From the NCBI GenBank assembly GCA_913053815.1, contig CAJXGK010000011.1:1-15188 (forward strand): 15,188 nucleotides of DNA. The letters run 5' to 3'. Shown here piece after piece: positions 6,620-14,352 of the stretch (its first letter is position 1; each line of letters begins with the position of its first letter). The notes beneath the pieces are model-generated. The model searched no databases. It had not been told where the DNA came from and worked only from the letters and a program-made list of their open reading frames with translations. The translations under genes and the position numbers were made by a program. The stretch is from an uncultured Rhodanobacteraceae bacterium. GTDB lineage: Bacteria; Pseudomonadota; Gammaproteobacteria; Xanthomonadales; Rhodanobacteraceae.

Positions 6620-7801
6620 TTAAAGCCGTTCGATAATAGTGACATTAGCCAATCCACCGCCTTCGCACATGGTCTGCAAACCGTAGCGGCACCCTCTCTG
6701 TCTGAGGGCATACAGCAGGGTCGTCATCAGCTTGGTACCCGAGCAGCCCAGCGGGTGTCCCAGGGCAATGGCACCGCCATGGACATTTAGCCGGGTGGGG
6801 TCGGCACCCGTGACCTGCAGCCAAGCCAGAGGTACCGGCGCAAATGCTTCGTTGACTTCGAACAGATCGATGTCGTTAATCGTGAGGCCGGCTTTCTTCA
6901 AGGCGCGCTGGGTGGCGGGAATAGGGGCTTCCAACATGATCACCGGGTCTTGACCTATTACCGTCATGTGGTGGATTCTTCCCAGCGGTTTGATCCCGAG
7001 GGTCTTCAGACCGCGTTCGTTGACAACCATCATTCCGGAGGCCCCATCACAGATCTGGCTGGCGTTGGCCGCAGAGATGTGGCCGCCTTCCTTAACCGCC
7101 TTGACCCCACGGATACCATCAAGGGACACATCGAAGCGGATACCCTCGTCGACAGTATGTATCTCACCGTTGGCGCCCCCCTCCTGCAGGCGCACCTCTA
7201 ACGGTAAAATTTCACTTTCAAAGTTTCCTGCACGCGTGGCTTCGATGGCCCGCTGGTGACTCAACAGAGAATACTCATCCAGTTGATCCTTACTCAGTTG
7301 GTACTTGGTGGCCATCATCTCAGCACCAACGAACTGGCTGAATTCGGCCACTTCAGGATAGCGCTTCCGGATGCCGGGACTCATGTAGTCACCGAGCCCG
7401 GCCTTGCTCGGCAGCACCACGCTGGTTCCCATAGGTACCCGGGTCATGCTTTCCACGCCGGCGGCAATTACCACATCCATCACCCCAGACATCACTGCTT
7501 GCGCGGCGAAGTGCAGCGCCTGCTGTGAACTGCCGCATTGCCGGTCAACCGACGTGGCCGGCACCGACTCGGGAAAGCGCGAGGCCAGCACGACGTTGCG
7601 TGCGATGTTGGATGCCTGCTCACCGACCTGGCCCACACAACCCATGATCACGTCTTCAATCAGTGCCGGATCGGCACCGCTGCGATCCAGTAGATTGTTG
7701 AGTACCTGCGCGGCCAGATCTACCGGATGCCAGCCGGAAAGTCGTCCGCCCTTGCGACCACCGGCAGTCCGGGTTGCCGCCACGATATAGGCTTCAGCCA
7801 T
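6620..7801 (-). CDS. Thiolase (acetyl-CoA C-acyltransferase)
   Basis: A 393-aa thiolase, full length for the family. It cleaves a 3-ketoacyl-CoA with CoA to acetyl-CoA (or propionyl-CoA) and a shortened acyl-CoA, or runs in reverse for condensation. Catalytic residues are visible: nucleophile C89 in DRQCGSSQQAL, NEAF (317-320), H349 in GGAIALGHPLGCSG, and C379 in CEGGG near the C-terminus. The N-terminus AEAYIVAATRTAGGRKGG is the standard thiolase start. GAGGAA is 6 bases before the ATG at 7801. Last gene of the carboxylase-hydratase-dehydrogenase series on this strand, 97 bp after the SDR gene. It is cytosolic, and the context suggests the final step of a beta-oxidation-like pathway. Chain-length or branching preference cannot be read from sequence. 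Confidence 0.93.
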   Translation of the reverse strand: MAEAYIVAATRTAGGRKGGRLSGWHPVDLAAQVLNNLLDRSGADPALIEDVIMGCVGQVGEQASNIARNVVLASRFPESVPATSVDRQCGSSQQALHFAAQAVMSGVMDVVIAAGVESMTRVPMGTSVVLPSKAGLGDYMSPGIRKRYPEVAEFSQFVGAEMMATKYQLSKDQLDEYSLLSHQRAIEATRAGNFESEILPLEVRLQEGGANGEIHTVDEGIRFDVSLDGIRGVKAVKEGGHISAANASQICDGASGMMVVNERGLKTLGIKPLGRIHHMTVIGQDPVIMLEAPIPATQRALKKAGLTINDIDLFEVNEAFAPVPLAWLQVTGADPTRLNVHGGAIALGHPLGCSGTKLMTTLLYALRQRGCRYGLQTMCEGGGLANVTIIERL

Positions 7802-7898
7802 GTTTATTTCCTCAAGTTGATCACCGAATCATTACGGCGTGTGGGAGATGTCATGCTATTTCACGGGGTCGAAGCGACATGGCAAACGACACGGCAAC

Positions 7899-8681
7899 TT
7901 AACGCGGTGCCATGCGAATGGCCCCATCCAGGCGTACACTTTCGCCGTTGAAATATCCGTTGGTAATCATTGCTTCGGCCAGTGCCGCAAATTCCTCGGG
8001 CTGGCCCAGACGTTTGGGGAAAGGTACCGAAACGGCCAGTGCCTGCTTGACGCCATCAGGCAAGCTGGACATCAACGGCGTATCGAAGATACCGGGCATA
8101 ATGGTATTGATGCGAATTCCCTCGTTCATTAGGTCACGGGCGATCGGTAAGGTCATGCCGACGATAGCCGCCTTGGATGCGGCATAGCCCGCTTGACCGA
8201 TCTGGCCATCCTGAGCGGCCACCGAGGCCGTATTAACAATCACTCCACGCTCACCATTGGCCAACGGTTCCAATTGCAGCATGCCGGCGGCCGACTTGGC
8301 CACACAGCGGAAACTACCAACCAGATTGATCTGGATGATCTTGTCGAACTCAGCGATAGGGAAATGTGTGATGACTCCGGTCTTCTTGGAGCGACTGGCC
8401 GTCTTGAAGGCATTGCCAATTCCGGCACAGTTGAGCAGGATGCGCTCCTGACCGAGCGTCGCCCGTGCCTTGCTGAAGGCGGCATCGACATCGGTATCAG
8501 AGATCACATTCGCGTGACAAAATACGCCGCCGAGCTCGGTGGCCAGCGCCTCGCCTTGCGCTTCGTTGAGGTCGAACAATGCCACCTTGACGCCTGCAGC
8601 GGCAAGGCTACGAGCCACCGCTGCACCCAGCCCCGAGGCCCCACCGGTCACGACGGCAGTAATCGATGAGTCAAGTTTCAT
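7899..8681 (-). CDS. Short-chain dehydrogenase, 3-hydroxyacyl-CoA dehydrogenase (type II / HSD10-like)
   Basis: A 260-aa classical SDR. The nucleotide-binding loop TGGASGLG (12-19) with D37 after beta-2 (VALFDLNE) favours NAD+. NCAG is at 84-87, N119 in the INL segment, and the catalytic S153, Y166, K170 lie in SVAAQDGQIGQAGYAASK. The insert around 91-107 (AFKTASRSKKTGVITHFPIA) and the PGIFDTPLM segment (196-204) are typical of type II 3-hydroxyacyl-CoA dehydrogenases, which oxidise (S)-3-hydroxyacyl-CoA to 3-ketoacyl-CoA. Placed between an enoyl-CoA hydratase family gene and a thiolase, exactly where that reaction is needed. An AtuG-like role in acyclic terpene use or a hydroxysteroid substrate are alternatives. 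The ATG at 8681 has only a weak AGAGCGG upstream. Confidence 0.88.
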   Translation of the reverse strand: MKLDSSITAVVTGGASGLGAAVARSLAAAGVKVALFDLNEAQGEALATELGGVFCHANVISDTDVDAAFSKARATLGQERILLNCAGIGNAFKTASRSKKTGVITHFPIAEFDKIIQINLVGSFRCVAKSAAGMLQLEPLANGERGVIVNTASVAAQDGQIGQAGYAASKAAIVGMTLPIARDLMNEGIRINTIMPGIFDTPLMSSLPDGVKQALAVSVPFPKRLGQPEEFAALAEAMITNGYFNGESVRLDGAIRMAPR

Positions 8682-8859
8682 GGACCGCTCTTTACATAAA
8701 GCAACGGCAGTAACAATACAGAATAGTCTAGTATGCAGAATCGTCGAAAACGACGAATCGTTTTTGCTGGTCTCAATGAAACTGGGGTGACAAGTGATAA
8801 ACTACACTGAAAACTGCTGACCTTGACCACCCCGCCCTGACCCCGTGTTGCCTGCTATT

Positions 8860-9639
8860 TCAACGCCCGGTCCAGCGTGGTGGGCGCTTTTCATTGAAGG
8901 CCGCCATACCTTCTCGTGCGTCTTCCGTCAACGCCATCGTGGCAATCTGGGTTTCGGTATAGGCAATAGCCTGCTCGAAGGACATCGCCTCTATGGCGCG
9001 CATGGCGGCCTTACCCCGCCGGATCGCGGTAGGTGACTTATCCACCAGTCGCTCCACCAACCAGTCTATTTTTGCATCCAGCTCCGCTGCCGATACCACG
9101 TAATTGACCAGCCCATGCTCGCGCGCGACAGCCGCATCGAACGGCTCACCGGAAAGGCACCATTCACGCAGCACGCGCTGCGGTATCAGCCGTTGCATAA
9201 GGCTCAGTACCTGCATCGGAAATACCCCCACCTTGACTTCGGGTAAGCCAAAACGCACATGCTCACTGGCTACCGCCATGTCGGTCATGCACAACAGTCC
9301 CATACCGCCGGCCATGCATACGCCGTTTAGCCGTGCGATGCTGGGTAAAGTTGCCCTGGCCGCCATCCGTATCAGGTCCGCGTAAATCGTGGTGGGTTGG
9401 GCGTAATCGAAGGTGAAGCCCGCCCCCGGCTGTAGATCAGCACCAGCGCAAAACGCCTTATCACCCGCGCCGGTAAGCACGATGACGCGTACCCTGGAAT
9501 CGGCATGCGCGTTCACGTAGCCTTTGCCGATAGCGTCGATCATCGCCTGATTGAGCGCATTGCGCTTGTTCGGCCGGTTCAATGTTATCCAGTAGGCCTG
9601 CCCACGCCGCTCCAGTAATACCTGTGGCTGATCTGTCAT
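8860..9639 (-). CDS. Enoyl-CoA hydratase/isomerase (crotonase) family protein
   Basis: A 259-aa crotonase-fold protein. It shows the N-terminal NRPNKRNALN motif (21-30), the oxyanion-hole segments AFCAGADL (62-69) and GVCMAGGMG (106-114), and FGLPEVKVG (130-138). Aligned by eye with rat enoyl-CoA hydratase, the second catalytic Glu is kept (E134) but the first (in GGGCELA) falls on G114, so classical syn-hydration is in doubt. Single-Glu members include isomerases and some hydratases of branched glutaconyl-CoA types. The start is set at 9639 because GGAGA lies 7 bases before that ATG. An ATG seven codons upstream would place this ribosome site inside the gene. 179 bp separate it from the upstream carboxylase alpha gene. 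In the liu and atu pathways a crotonase acts right after the carboxylase. Confidence 0.88.
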   Translation of the reverse strand: MTDQPQVLLERRGQAYWITLNRPNKRNALNQAMIDAIGKGYVNAHADSRVRVIVLTGAGDKAFCAGADLQPGAGFTFDYAQPTTIYADLIRMAARATLPSIARLNGVCMAGGMGLLCMTDMAVASEHVRFGLPEVKVGVFPMQVLSLMQRLIPQRVLREWCLSGEPFDAAVAREHGLVNYVVSAAELDAKIDWLVERLVDKSPTAIRRGKAAMRAIEAMSFEQAIAYTETQIATMALTEDAREGMAAFNEKRPPRWTGR

Positions 9640-9818
9640 GGTTTGTCTCTCCTGTAGCATGTCACGTGGTCATTTGCCGACCGGACCGGCGACTCACATG
9701 GTCCCAAGATAGTGGGTAATAGGTATTTCGACTGCGGCTGGATGGACATAGACGTCCCTCCAACCTAAGAAAATGGACTCGGCAACCCCTGGCATAGGTA
9801 TCACCCGAAACCGGTCTC

Positions 9819-11843
9819 TTATCCCCCATCGGCCTTCTGCGTGCCTGCCTGATGCAGCGTCGATGGGGGGATCTCAATCTCTGCTAAGACCTGCGCCGCT
9901 GCAACCTGCTCACCTTCAGCAACGCTCAGCGCAATCACCGTACCGGTTACCGGAGCTTGGTGCACATGCTCCATCTTCATCGCATCCAGCACCAGCACCG
10001 GCTGTCCTGTCGACACGGTGTCGCCAATGCCAACCAGGACCGCCACCACACGTCCGTTCATTGATGCGCGGATCTTCCCATCGCCCGCAGCATTCCGACC
10101 GTGGATGGCGGCGGCATAGGTACGATCTTCGACGCGGTAAGCACGGCCGCGATAGCGCAACAGCAACAGGTTGCGGTCGCGGACCAGTACAGCACATTCG
10201 GTGAGGCCATCGCAGGCGAAGCGCACCCGATCCCCCTCAACTTCGACCCACTGCAGCTCAAGCGTCTTTTCCGCAAAGCTGACCTGGAACCGGCTATTAA
10301 CGCACTGGGTTACTTCAGCCGCACACGGCTCGCCACCGATATCGAAATTGAACGTCACCGGAAGCTGCTGGGCAATGCTTCTGACGCTGGTATCTGTACG
10401 GCCACGTTCGTCGGTAACATACAGTATCACCGCCGCCAGCGCGCTGGCGCGTACGTGGCTATCCGGGTTTTCTTCCAGCAACAACGGGCCATGCTCGGTA
10501 ATGAAGTCGGTGGTGGCCGCTCCGGCAATAAAGACCGGATGCCGCAGGCATTCGATCAGAAAAGCCTGGTTGGTGTCCACGCCCAAGGCCACCGAGTCCT
10601 CCAGTCCGCCGAGCAGCTTGCGCCGTGCTGCTTCACGATCACTACCGCTCCCGATTAACTTGGCGATCATGGAGTCGTAGAACGGCAGCACCTCCGCACC
10701 GGATTCCAGAGCATGTTCAACGCGAATCGAATCGGGCATTTGCCATAGCCGCATGCGCCCACTCTGCGGCATAAACGATTGCGCTGGATTCTCCGCACAC
10801 AGCCGCACCTCAATGGCGTGTCCGCACCAACGCACCTGCTCCTGCTGTAGTGGCAGCGGCTCACCGGCAGCGATGCGCAGCTGCCATTCCACCAGGTCCA
10901 GCCCGGTGATGGCCTCGGTCACCGAGTGTTCCACCTGGAGCCGGGTGTTCATTTCCATAAAGAAGAAATTGCCATCCCTATCCAGTAAGAACTCCAGCGT
11001 GCCGGCACCTTCGTATCGGATGGTCTTAACCGCGGTCACTGCCGTAGCACCCATCTGCGCACGTAAGTTAGGACTCACCGCCGGCGACGGGGCCTCCTCC
11101 ACCACCTTCTGGTGACGACGCTGGATCGAACAGTCGCGCTCACCCAAATGGATCGCATTACCGTAGCGGTCAGCCATAATCTGGATTTCGATATGTCGCG
11201 GGGCAACGATGGCACGCTCTAGGAGCACTTCCATATCGCCGAAGGCGTTCTGCGCCTCTGAGCGTGCGCTGCGCAGTGCATCCGCAAAATCAGCTGCTTG
11301 CTGCACCCAACGCATACCTCGGCCGCCGCCGCCAACCGTGGCCTTGATCATGATCGGGAAACCGATCTTCTTAGCCTGCTCCAACAGATTTTGTTCGCTC
11401 TGATCCTCGCCTTGATAGCCCGGTACGCAAGGTACCCCGGCATCCGTCATCAACTGCTTGGCCCCGGCCTTATTGCCCATGGCAACGATGGCCTCAGCCG
11501 AAGGGCCGATGAACACGATGCCGGCCTCCCGACAGGCCCGCTCAAGTTCGGCGTTTTCGGCGAGGAAGCCATAGCCAGGATGAATCGCATCGGCCCGGCT
11601 CAGTCTGGCCGCCTCGATGACTGCCTCAATGCGTAGATAGGATTGCGCCGGCAACGCGTCACCGATACATACCGCCTGATCGGCTGTGCGAACATGGCGA
11701 GACCGGCGGTCGGCACTGGAGTACACGGCCACGGTATGGTAGCCCATTACATGAGCGGTGCGTATTATACGCAGAGCGATCTCGCCCCGATTGGCAATGA
11801 GAATCTTGCTGAAAGGCGTGGCCTGGTTCATGAGTGTAGCCAT
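9819..11843 (-). CDS. Acyl-CoA carboxylase alpha subunit (biotin carboxylase + BCCP)
   Basis: The 674-aa biotin-containing subunit of a two-subunit acyl-CoA carboxylase. It carboxylates its own biotin with ATP and bicarbonate. The biotin carboxylase domain spans about 11-460: FSKILIANRGEIALRIIRTA, then AIHPGYGFLAENAELERACR, the glycine-rich ATP loop GGGGRGM, the EMNTRLQVEHSVTE catalytic segment, and EVRLCAENP. A BT-like linker of about 120 residues follows. The C-terminal BCCP domain carries DAMKM, with biotinylated K623. Size agrees with MccA/LiuD/AtuF-type subunits (about 650-670). Start uncertain: ATGs at 11843 and 11831 are both plausible, neither has a clear Shine-Dalgarno, and an open extension to 11912 has no family support. 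It follows the beta gene by 82 bp, so the two are likely co-transcribed. Confidence 0.93.
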   Translation of the reverse strand: MATLMNQATPFSKILIANRGEIALRIIRTAHVMGYHTVAVYSSADRRSRHVRTADQAVCIGDALPAQSYLRIEAVIEAARLSRADAIHPGYGFLAENAELERACREAGIVFIGPSAEAIVAMGNKAGAKQLMTDAGVPCVPGYQGEDQSEQNLLEQAKKIGFPIMIKATVGGGGRGMRWVQQAADFADALRSARSEAQNAFGDMEVLLERAIVAPRHIEIQIMADRYGNAIHLGERDCSIQRRHQKVVEEAPSPAVSPNLRAQMGATAVTAVKTIRYEGAGTLEFLLDRDGNFFFMEMNTRLQVEHSVTEAITGLDLVEWQLRIAAGEPLPLQQEQVRWCGHAIEVRLCAENPAQSFMPQSGRMRLWQMPDSIRVEHALESGAEVLPFYDSMIAKLIGSGSDREAARRKLLGGLEDSVALGVDTNQAFLIECLRHPVFIAGAATTDFITEHGPLLLEENPDSHVRASALAAVILYVTDERGRTDTSVRSIAQQLPVTFNFDIGGEPCAAEVTQCVNSRFQVSFAEKTLELQWVEVEGDRVRFACDGLTECAVLVRDRNLLLLRYRGRAYRVEDRTYAAAIHGRNAAGDGKIRASMNGRVVAVLVGIGDTVSTGQPVLVLDAMKMEHVHQAPVTGTVIALSVAEGEQVAAAQVLAEIEIPPSTLHQAGTQKADGG

Positions 11844-11925
11844 TCCGGGAAATTTTTTAGACCTTGTCGAAGTACAGCCTGGCACTGCTGTGTCGTAGCG
11901 GCGGGCATGCACGGCAGGGGCTGCA

Positions 11926-13554
11926 TCAAGGACGCGCTACCGAGAACTGGATCTGTTGGGGCTCGCGCACATCAGCCTCCCGGCAAACCGAGAGCACGTA
12001 AGCAAGTACCGCACGGGTATCGCGCGGATCGATGACTCCGTCGTCGAGAAGCCGGGCACTGGTAGTGAAGACATCCATTTGGCTATCGAAGGTGCGGATA
12101 ATTTGCTGTTCGAGCGCAGCCAACCTTTGCTGGTCAACCTTGCCTCCCTTACGCTTCATGGCGGCCTCGGTAACGATGCTCATCGTCTTCGCCGCCTGCT
12201 CGCCGCCCATCACCGCCGTCTTGGCGTTGGGCCAGGAGAAACAGAAACGCGGATGGAAGCCACGCCCGCACATGCCATAATTACCGGCCCCGAAGGATGC
12301 GCCGCAATATAGCGTGATTTGCGGCACCGTAGCATTGGTTACCGCCTGGATCATCTTGGCGCCGTGCTTGATGATGCCGCCCTGCTCGTAGTCGCGGCCC
12401 ACCATGAAACCGGTCGTGTTGTTCATATACAGGATCGGGATGCGCGCCTGACAGCAGGTCTGTATGAAATGCGTTGCCTTGGTTGCCCCGGCCAGGTCAA
12501 TGGGGCCATTATTGGTGATGATGCCCACGGGTAGGCCTTCAATGCGGGCATGCCCACAAACTGTAGCCGGGCCATAATTGGCACCGAACTCGAGAAATTC
12601 GGAAGCGTCGACAATTCGTGCGATGACTTCCTTCATGTTGACCGGACGCTTGTAATCCATCGGCATGATCCCGAGCAGTTCCTCGGCGGCGTAACGTGGC
12701 GGGCGAATGCCGTCAGCGGGGACCGGCGCAGTCCGGTGCCCCCAATCCAGGTTCGCCATGATCTCGCGCACCAAGCGCAAGGCATCGCGGTCATCCTCAG
12801 CCAAATAGTCACCAAGACCCGACACGCAGGTGTGCATTTCAGCACCCCCCAGTTCTTCTTCAGTGGCGACCTCACCGGTCGCGGCCTTGAGTAATGGCGG
12901 CCCGGCGAGGAAAGCACGCGAGCGACCGCGCACCATAATAATGTAGTCAGACAGGCCAGTCTGGTAGGCTCCGCCGGCAGTCGACGAACCGTGGGTCACC
13001 GTTACAACCGGCAACCCGGCTGCGGACAGTCGCGCCAGGTTACGAAACATACTGCCGGCACGGATGAATTGCTCAACGCGATATTCGAGCAGATTAGCGC
13101 CGGCGCTCTCGACCAGTTGCACCAACGGCAGCTTGTTTTCCAGTGCCATTTCCTGTATTCGCAGCTGCTTGTCCAGCCCCATGGTCATGGCCTGCATGGC
13201 ACCTGCCTTAATACCGGAATCGGAGACTGTGAGCATGACGCGTACGCCGGAGATATCACCGATACCGGTGATGATTCCGCCACCCGGCACACTCTTATCC
13301 GGGTCCGGCGTATCCATGCAATAGCCCGCCAGAGTCGAGAGTTCGAGGAAGGGTACCCCGGAATCCAGTACCAAGGCGATTCGCTCCCGTGGTAACAACT
13401 GACCGCGTTTTTCGAAGCGTGCCCTGGAAGCGGCCGAAGTGTTACGGGTGCGAGATTCCAGGGTTCGCAGTCGCTCAAGCAACGCAAGCATGCCATCCCG
13501 GTTGGACAGATAGGGATCGGAGTTAGTCGAGATTTGCGTTTCTATAACAGTCAT
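11926..13554 (-). CDS. Acyl-CoA carboxylase beta subunit (carboxyltransferase; methylcrotonyl/geranyl-CoA type)
   Basis: A 542-aa carboxyltransferase that moves CO2 from carboxybiotin to an acyl-CoA. Two crotonase-like halves are visible: the N half with GSSTAGGAYQTGLSDYIIMV (189-208) and FLAGPPLLKAATGE (215-228), and the C half with ITNNGPIDLAGATKATHFIQ, MNNTTGFMVGRDYE and SFGAGNYGMCGRGFHPRF (420-437). The RGQLLPRERI box (50-59) and the LAGPPLLKAATGE motif place it in the MccB/AccD-like acyl-CoA carboxylase family. AYQTGLSDY and DWGHRTAPVPADGIRPPRY resemble geranyl-CoA carboxylase AtuC more than MccB as I remember them, but substrate is not proven. The ATG at 13554 lacks a strong ribosome site, though the N-terminus fits family starts. 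First gene of the carboxylase series. The terminator-like hairpin upstream implies its own promoter. Confidence 0.92.
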   Translation of the reverse strand: MTVIETQISTNSDPYLSNRDGMLALLERLRTLESRTRNTSAASRARFEKRGQLLPRERIALVLDSGVPFLELSTLAGYCMDTPDPDKSVPGGGIITGIGDISGVRVMLTVSDSGIKAGAMQAMTMGLDKQLRIQEMALENKLPLVQLVESAGANLLEYRVEQFIRAGSMFRNLARLSAAGLPVVTVTHGSSTAGGAYQTGLSDYIIMVRGRSRAFLAGPPLLKAATGEVATEEELGGAEMHTCVSGLGDYLAEDDRDALRLVREIMANLDWGHRTAPVPADGIRPPRYAAEELLGIMPMDYKRPVNMKEVIARIVDASEFLEFGANYGPATVCGHARIEGLPVGIITNNGPIDLAGATKATHFIQTCCQARIPILYMNNTTGFMVGRDYEQGGIIKHGAKMIQAVTNATVPQITLYCGASFGAGNYGMCGRGFHPRFCFSWPNAKTAVMGGEQAAKTMSIVTEAAMKRKGGKVDQQRLAALEQQIIRTFDSQMDVFTTSARLLDDGVIDPRDTRAVLAYVLSVCREADVREPQQIQFSVARP

Positions 13555-13594
13555 AGGTGGCTTACGTTGTGCATTCTAATCCGCGGCATAAAAG

Positions 13595-13620
13595 GCCCAG
13601 CAGGTGCCGTTGGGCGTTTT
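13595..13620. terminator. Bidirectional intrinsic-terminator-like hairpin
   Basis: GCCCAGC (13595-13601) pairs with GTTGGGC (13609-13615), a 7-bp stem with one G-U pair and loop AGGTGCC. It is followed by GTTTTT on the plus strand and, read on the minus strand, by CTTTTAT. On the minus strand it would end the transcript of the MaoC-like gene (stop at 13720) and separate it from the carboxylase beta gene at 13554. No plus-strand gene needs it. Confidence 0.6.
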
Positions 13621-13719
13621 TCATATCCCCACATTTCTTTACTATAAATGCCCGGCTGGAAACCTTCTTGTGCCAAGTGGTTGTTGTACATTTAAAGGAG
13701 GGCTAGCTGGGCAATCTGG

Positions 13720-14100
13720 TCAAGAGACTCGGACCAGAATAGCCGTCTCACAAGACATCACTAGCTTGTCATTCTGGTTGGACACCTCAATGCCAAGGGT
13801 TAGAATCCCTTTTTTATTATTCAGTTTGTGAGTTTTCAATACCGTTAATGTGCCATGCAGGGTGTCATCGGGAAACACCGGTAGTTTCCAGGCCATATGC
13901 TCCATACCCATCCCTCCGAGGCAATCCCGGCCAAGTACATCCATTCTGATCCACTCGATCCATACGGCAGTCAGAGTATGGAAGCCGGAGGCAATCAACC
14001 TACCAAAGGGTCCTGAACGAGCGGCTTCTTCGTCAATATGAAAATATTGGGGATCATTACGTTGCGCAAAATCCAGAATATCCGCTTTGCTGAGCGTCAC
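13720..14100 (-). CDS. MaoC-like (R)-enoyl-CoA hydratase, N-terminus likely displaced by a frameshift
   Basis: A 126-aa hot-dog-fold MaoC/hydratase-2 protein, hydrating trans-2-enoyl-CoA to (R)-3-hydroxyacyl-CoA. The signature is DPQYFHIDEEAARSGPFGRL followed by IASGFHT, with the catalytic pair D16 and H21. The rest (WKLPVFPDDTLHGTLTV, ending in CETAILVRVS) fits single-domain members, which are usually 140-150 aa. The only start in this frame is a GTG at 14100, after FFATPP and a stop codon. In another frame ATGs at 14141 and 14132 give MKLDNFL before a T6 run (14113-14118). One extra T would join this to the domain as MKLDNFFATPPVTLSKADI, a more normal N-terminus. So the true gene may begin near 14132, with an indel (sequencing or real). 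No good ribosome site is seen at either start. Confidence 0.75.
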   Translation of the reverse strand: MTLSKADILDFAQRNDPQYFHIDEEAARSGPFGRLIASGFHTLTAVWIEWIRMDVLGRDCLGGMGMEHMAWKLPVFPDDTLHGTLTVLKTHKLNNKKGILTLGIEVSNQNDKLVMSCETAILVRVS

Positions 14101-14158
14101 CGGCGGGGTTGCAAAAAATTATCTAATTTCATTGTATTCATTCAGCATAATGAGATGG

Positions 14159-14174
14159 GCTGCTTGCAAGCAGC
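14159..14174. repeat. 16-bp perfect palindrome
   Basis: GCTGCTTGCAAGCAGC is fully self-complementary. It lies in the 239-bp gap between the gst gene and the MaoC-like gene, about 20-30 bp upstream of the possible MaoC starts (14132-14141). With no loop and no T-run it is not an obvious terminator. A dimeric regulator operator is possible but speculative. Confidence 0.4.
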
Positions 14175-14226
14175 GCGGCGATTTAGGTGAGCCTGCACAG
14201 TCGCCCCCCTCCCCCCACGTTCTGCT

Positions 14227-14352
14227 GTCCTGTTCTACTGCGATATGCGGACCCTCCAGCAGGCTCAGGTTCCTGGAGCATGACTTGATTCACCGCCAAT
14301 AGGTAGCGACTGCCTGCAGAAAATACCCCGTAAGTTGGATCATGCCCGTCCA
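14227..14352 (-). pseudogene. Decayed duplicate of the 3' part of the gst gene
   Basis: The minus strand from about 14352 down to 14227 aligns by eye, at an offset of 161 bp, with codons about 169-210 of the neighbouring GST gene. GST MIQLAAYFPQAVAAYWQ (172-188) matches MIQLTGYFLQAVATYWR here, after which a TGA replaces an Arg codon. Past the stop the register still holds (the LSALE...EQ region reads LSLLE...EQ), with heavy substitution. The upstream part of the copy is missing. The final codons of the intact gene run straight into the copy, and its TGA stop overlaps the copy's ATGATC, so the two were probably generated by tandem duplication and deletion. Confidence 0.7.

Noticed and set aside
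6151..6623. Small open frames across the fliC upstream spacer, on both strands
   Set aside because: They run through the sigma-28 promoter, the inverted-repeat element and the hairpins, and show no domain or conserved start.
8741..8766. Hairpin TCGTCG-AAAA-CGACGA followed by a T run
   Set aside because: The T run is on the plus strand, where there is no gene to terminate. On the minus strand no U run follows. The stem is only 6 bp. It could be an operator but nothing supports that.
8682..8859. Search for a sigma-70 promoter before the SDR gene
   Set aside because: Only poor -35/-10 pairs (for example TATTCT with a 2/6 match at -35). Not reported as a feature.
9740..9761. Hairpin GGATGGAC / GTCCCTCC after the carboxylase alpha gene
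   Set aside because: Has one mismatch and no U run. Too weak to call a terminator.
13604..13831. Plus-strand frame of 75 residues before the carboxylase genes
   Set aside because: It overlaps the terminator-like hairpin and the MaoC-like gene in antisense and has no recognisable content.
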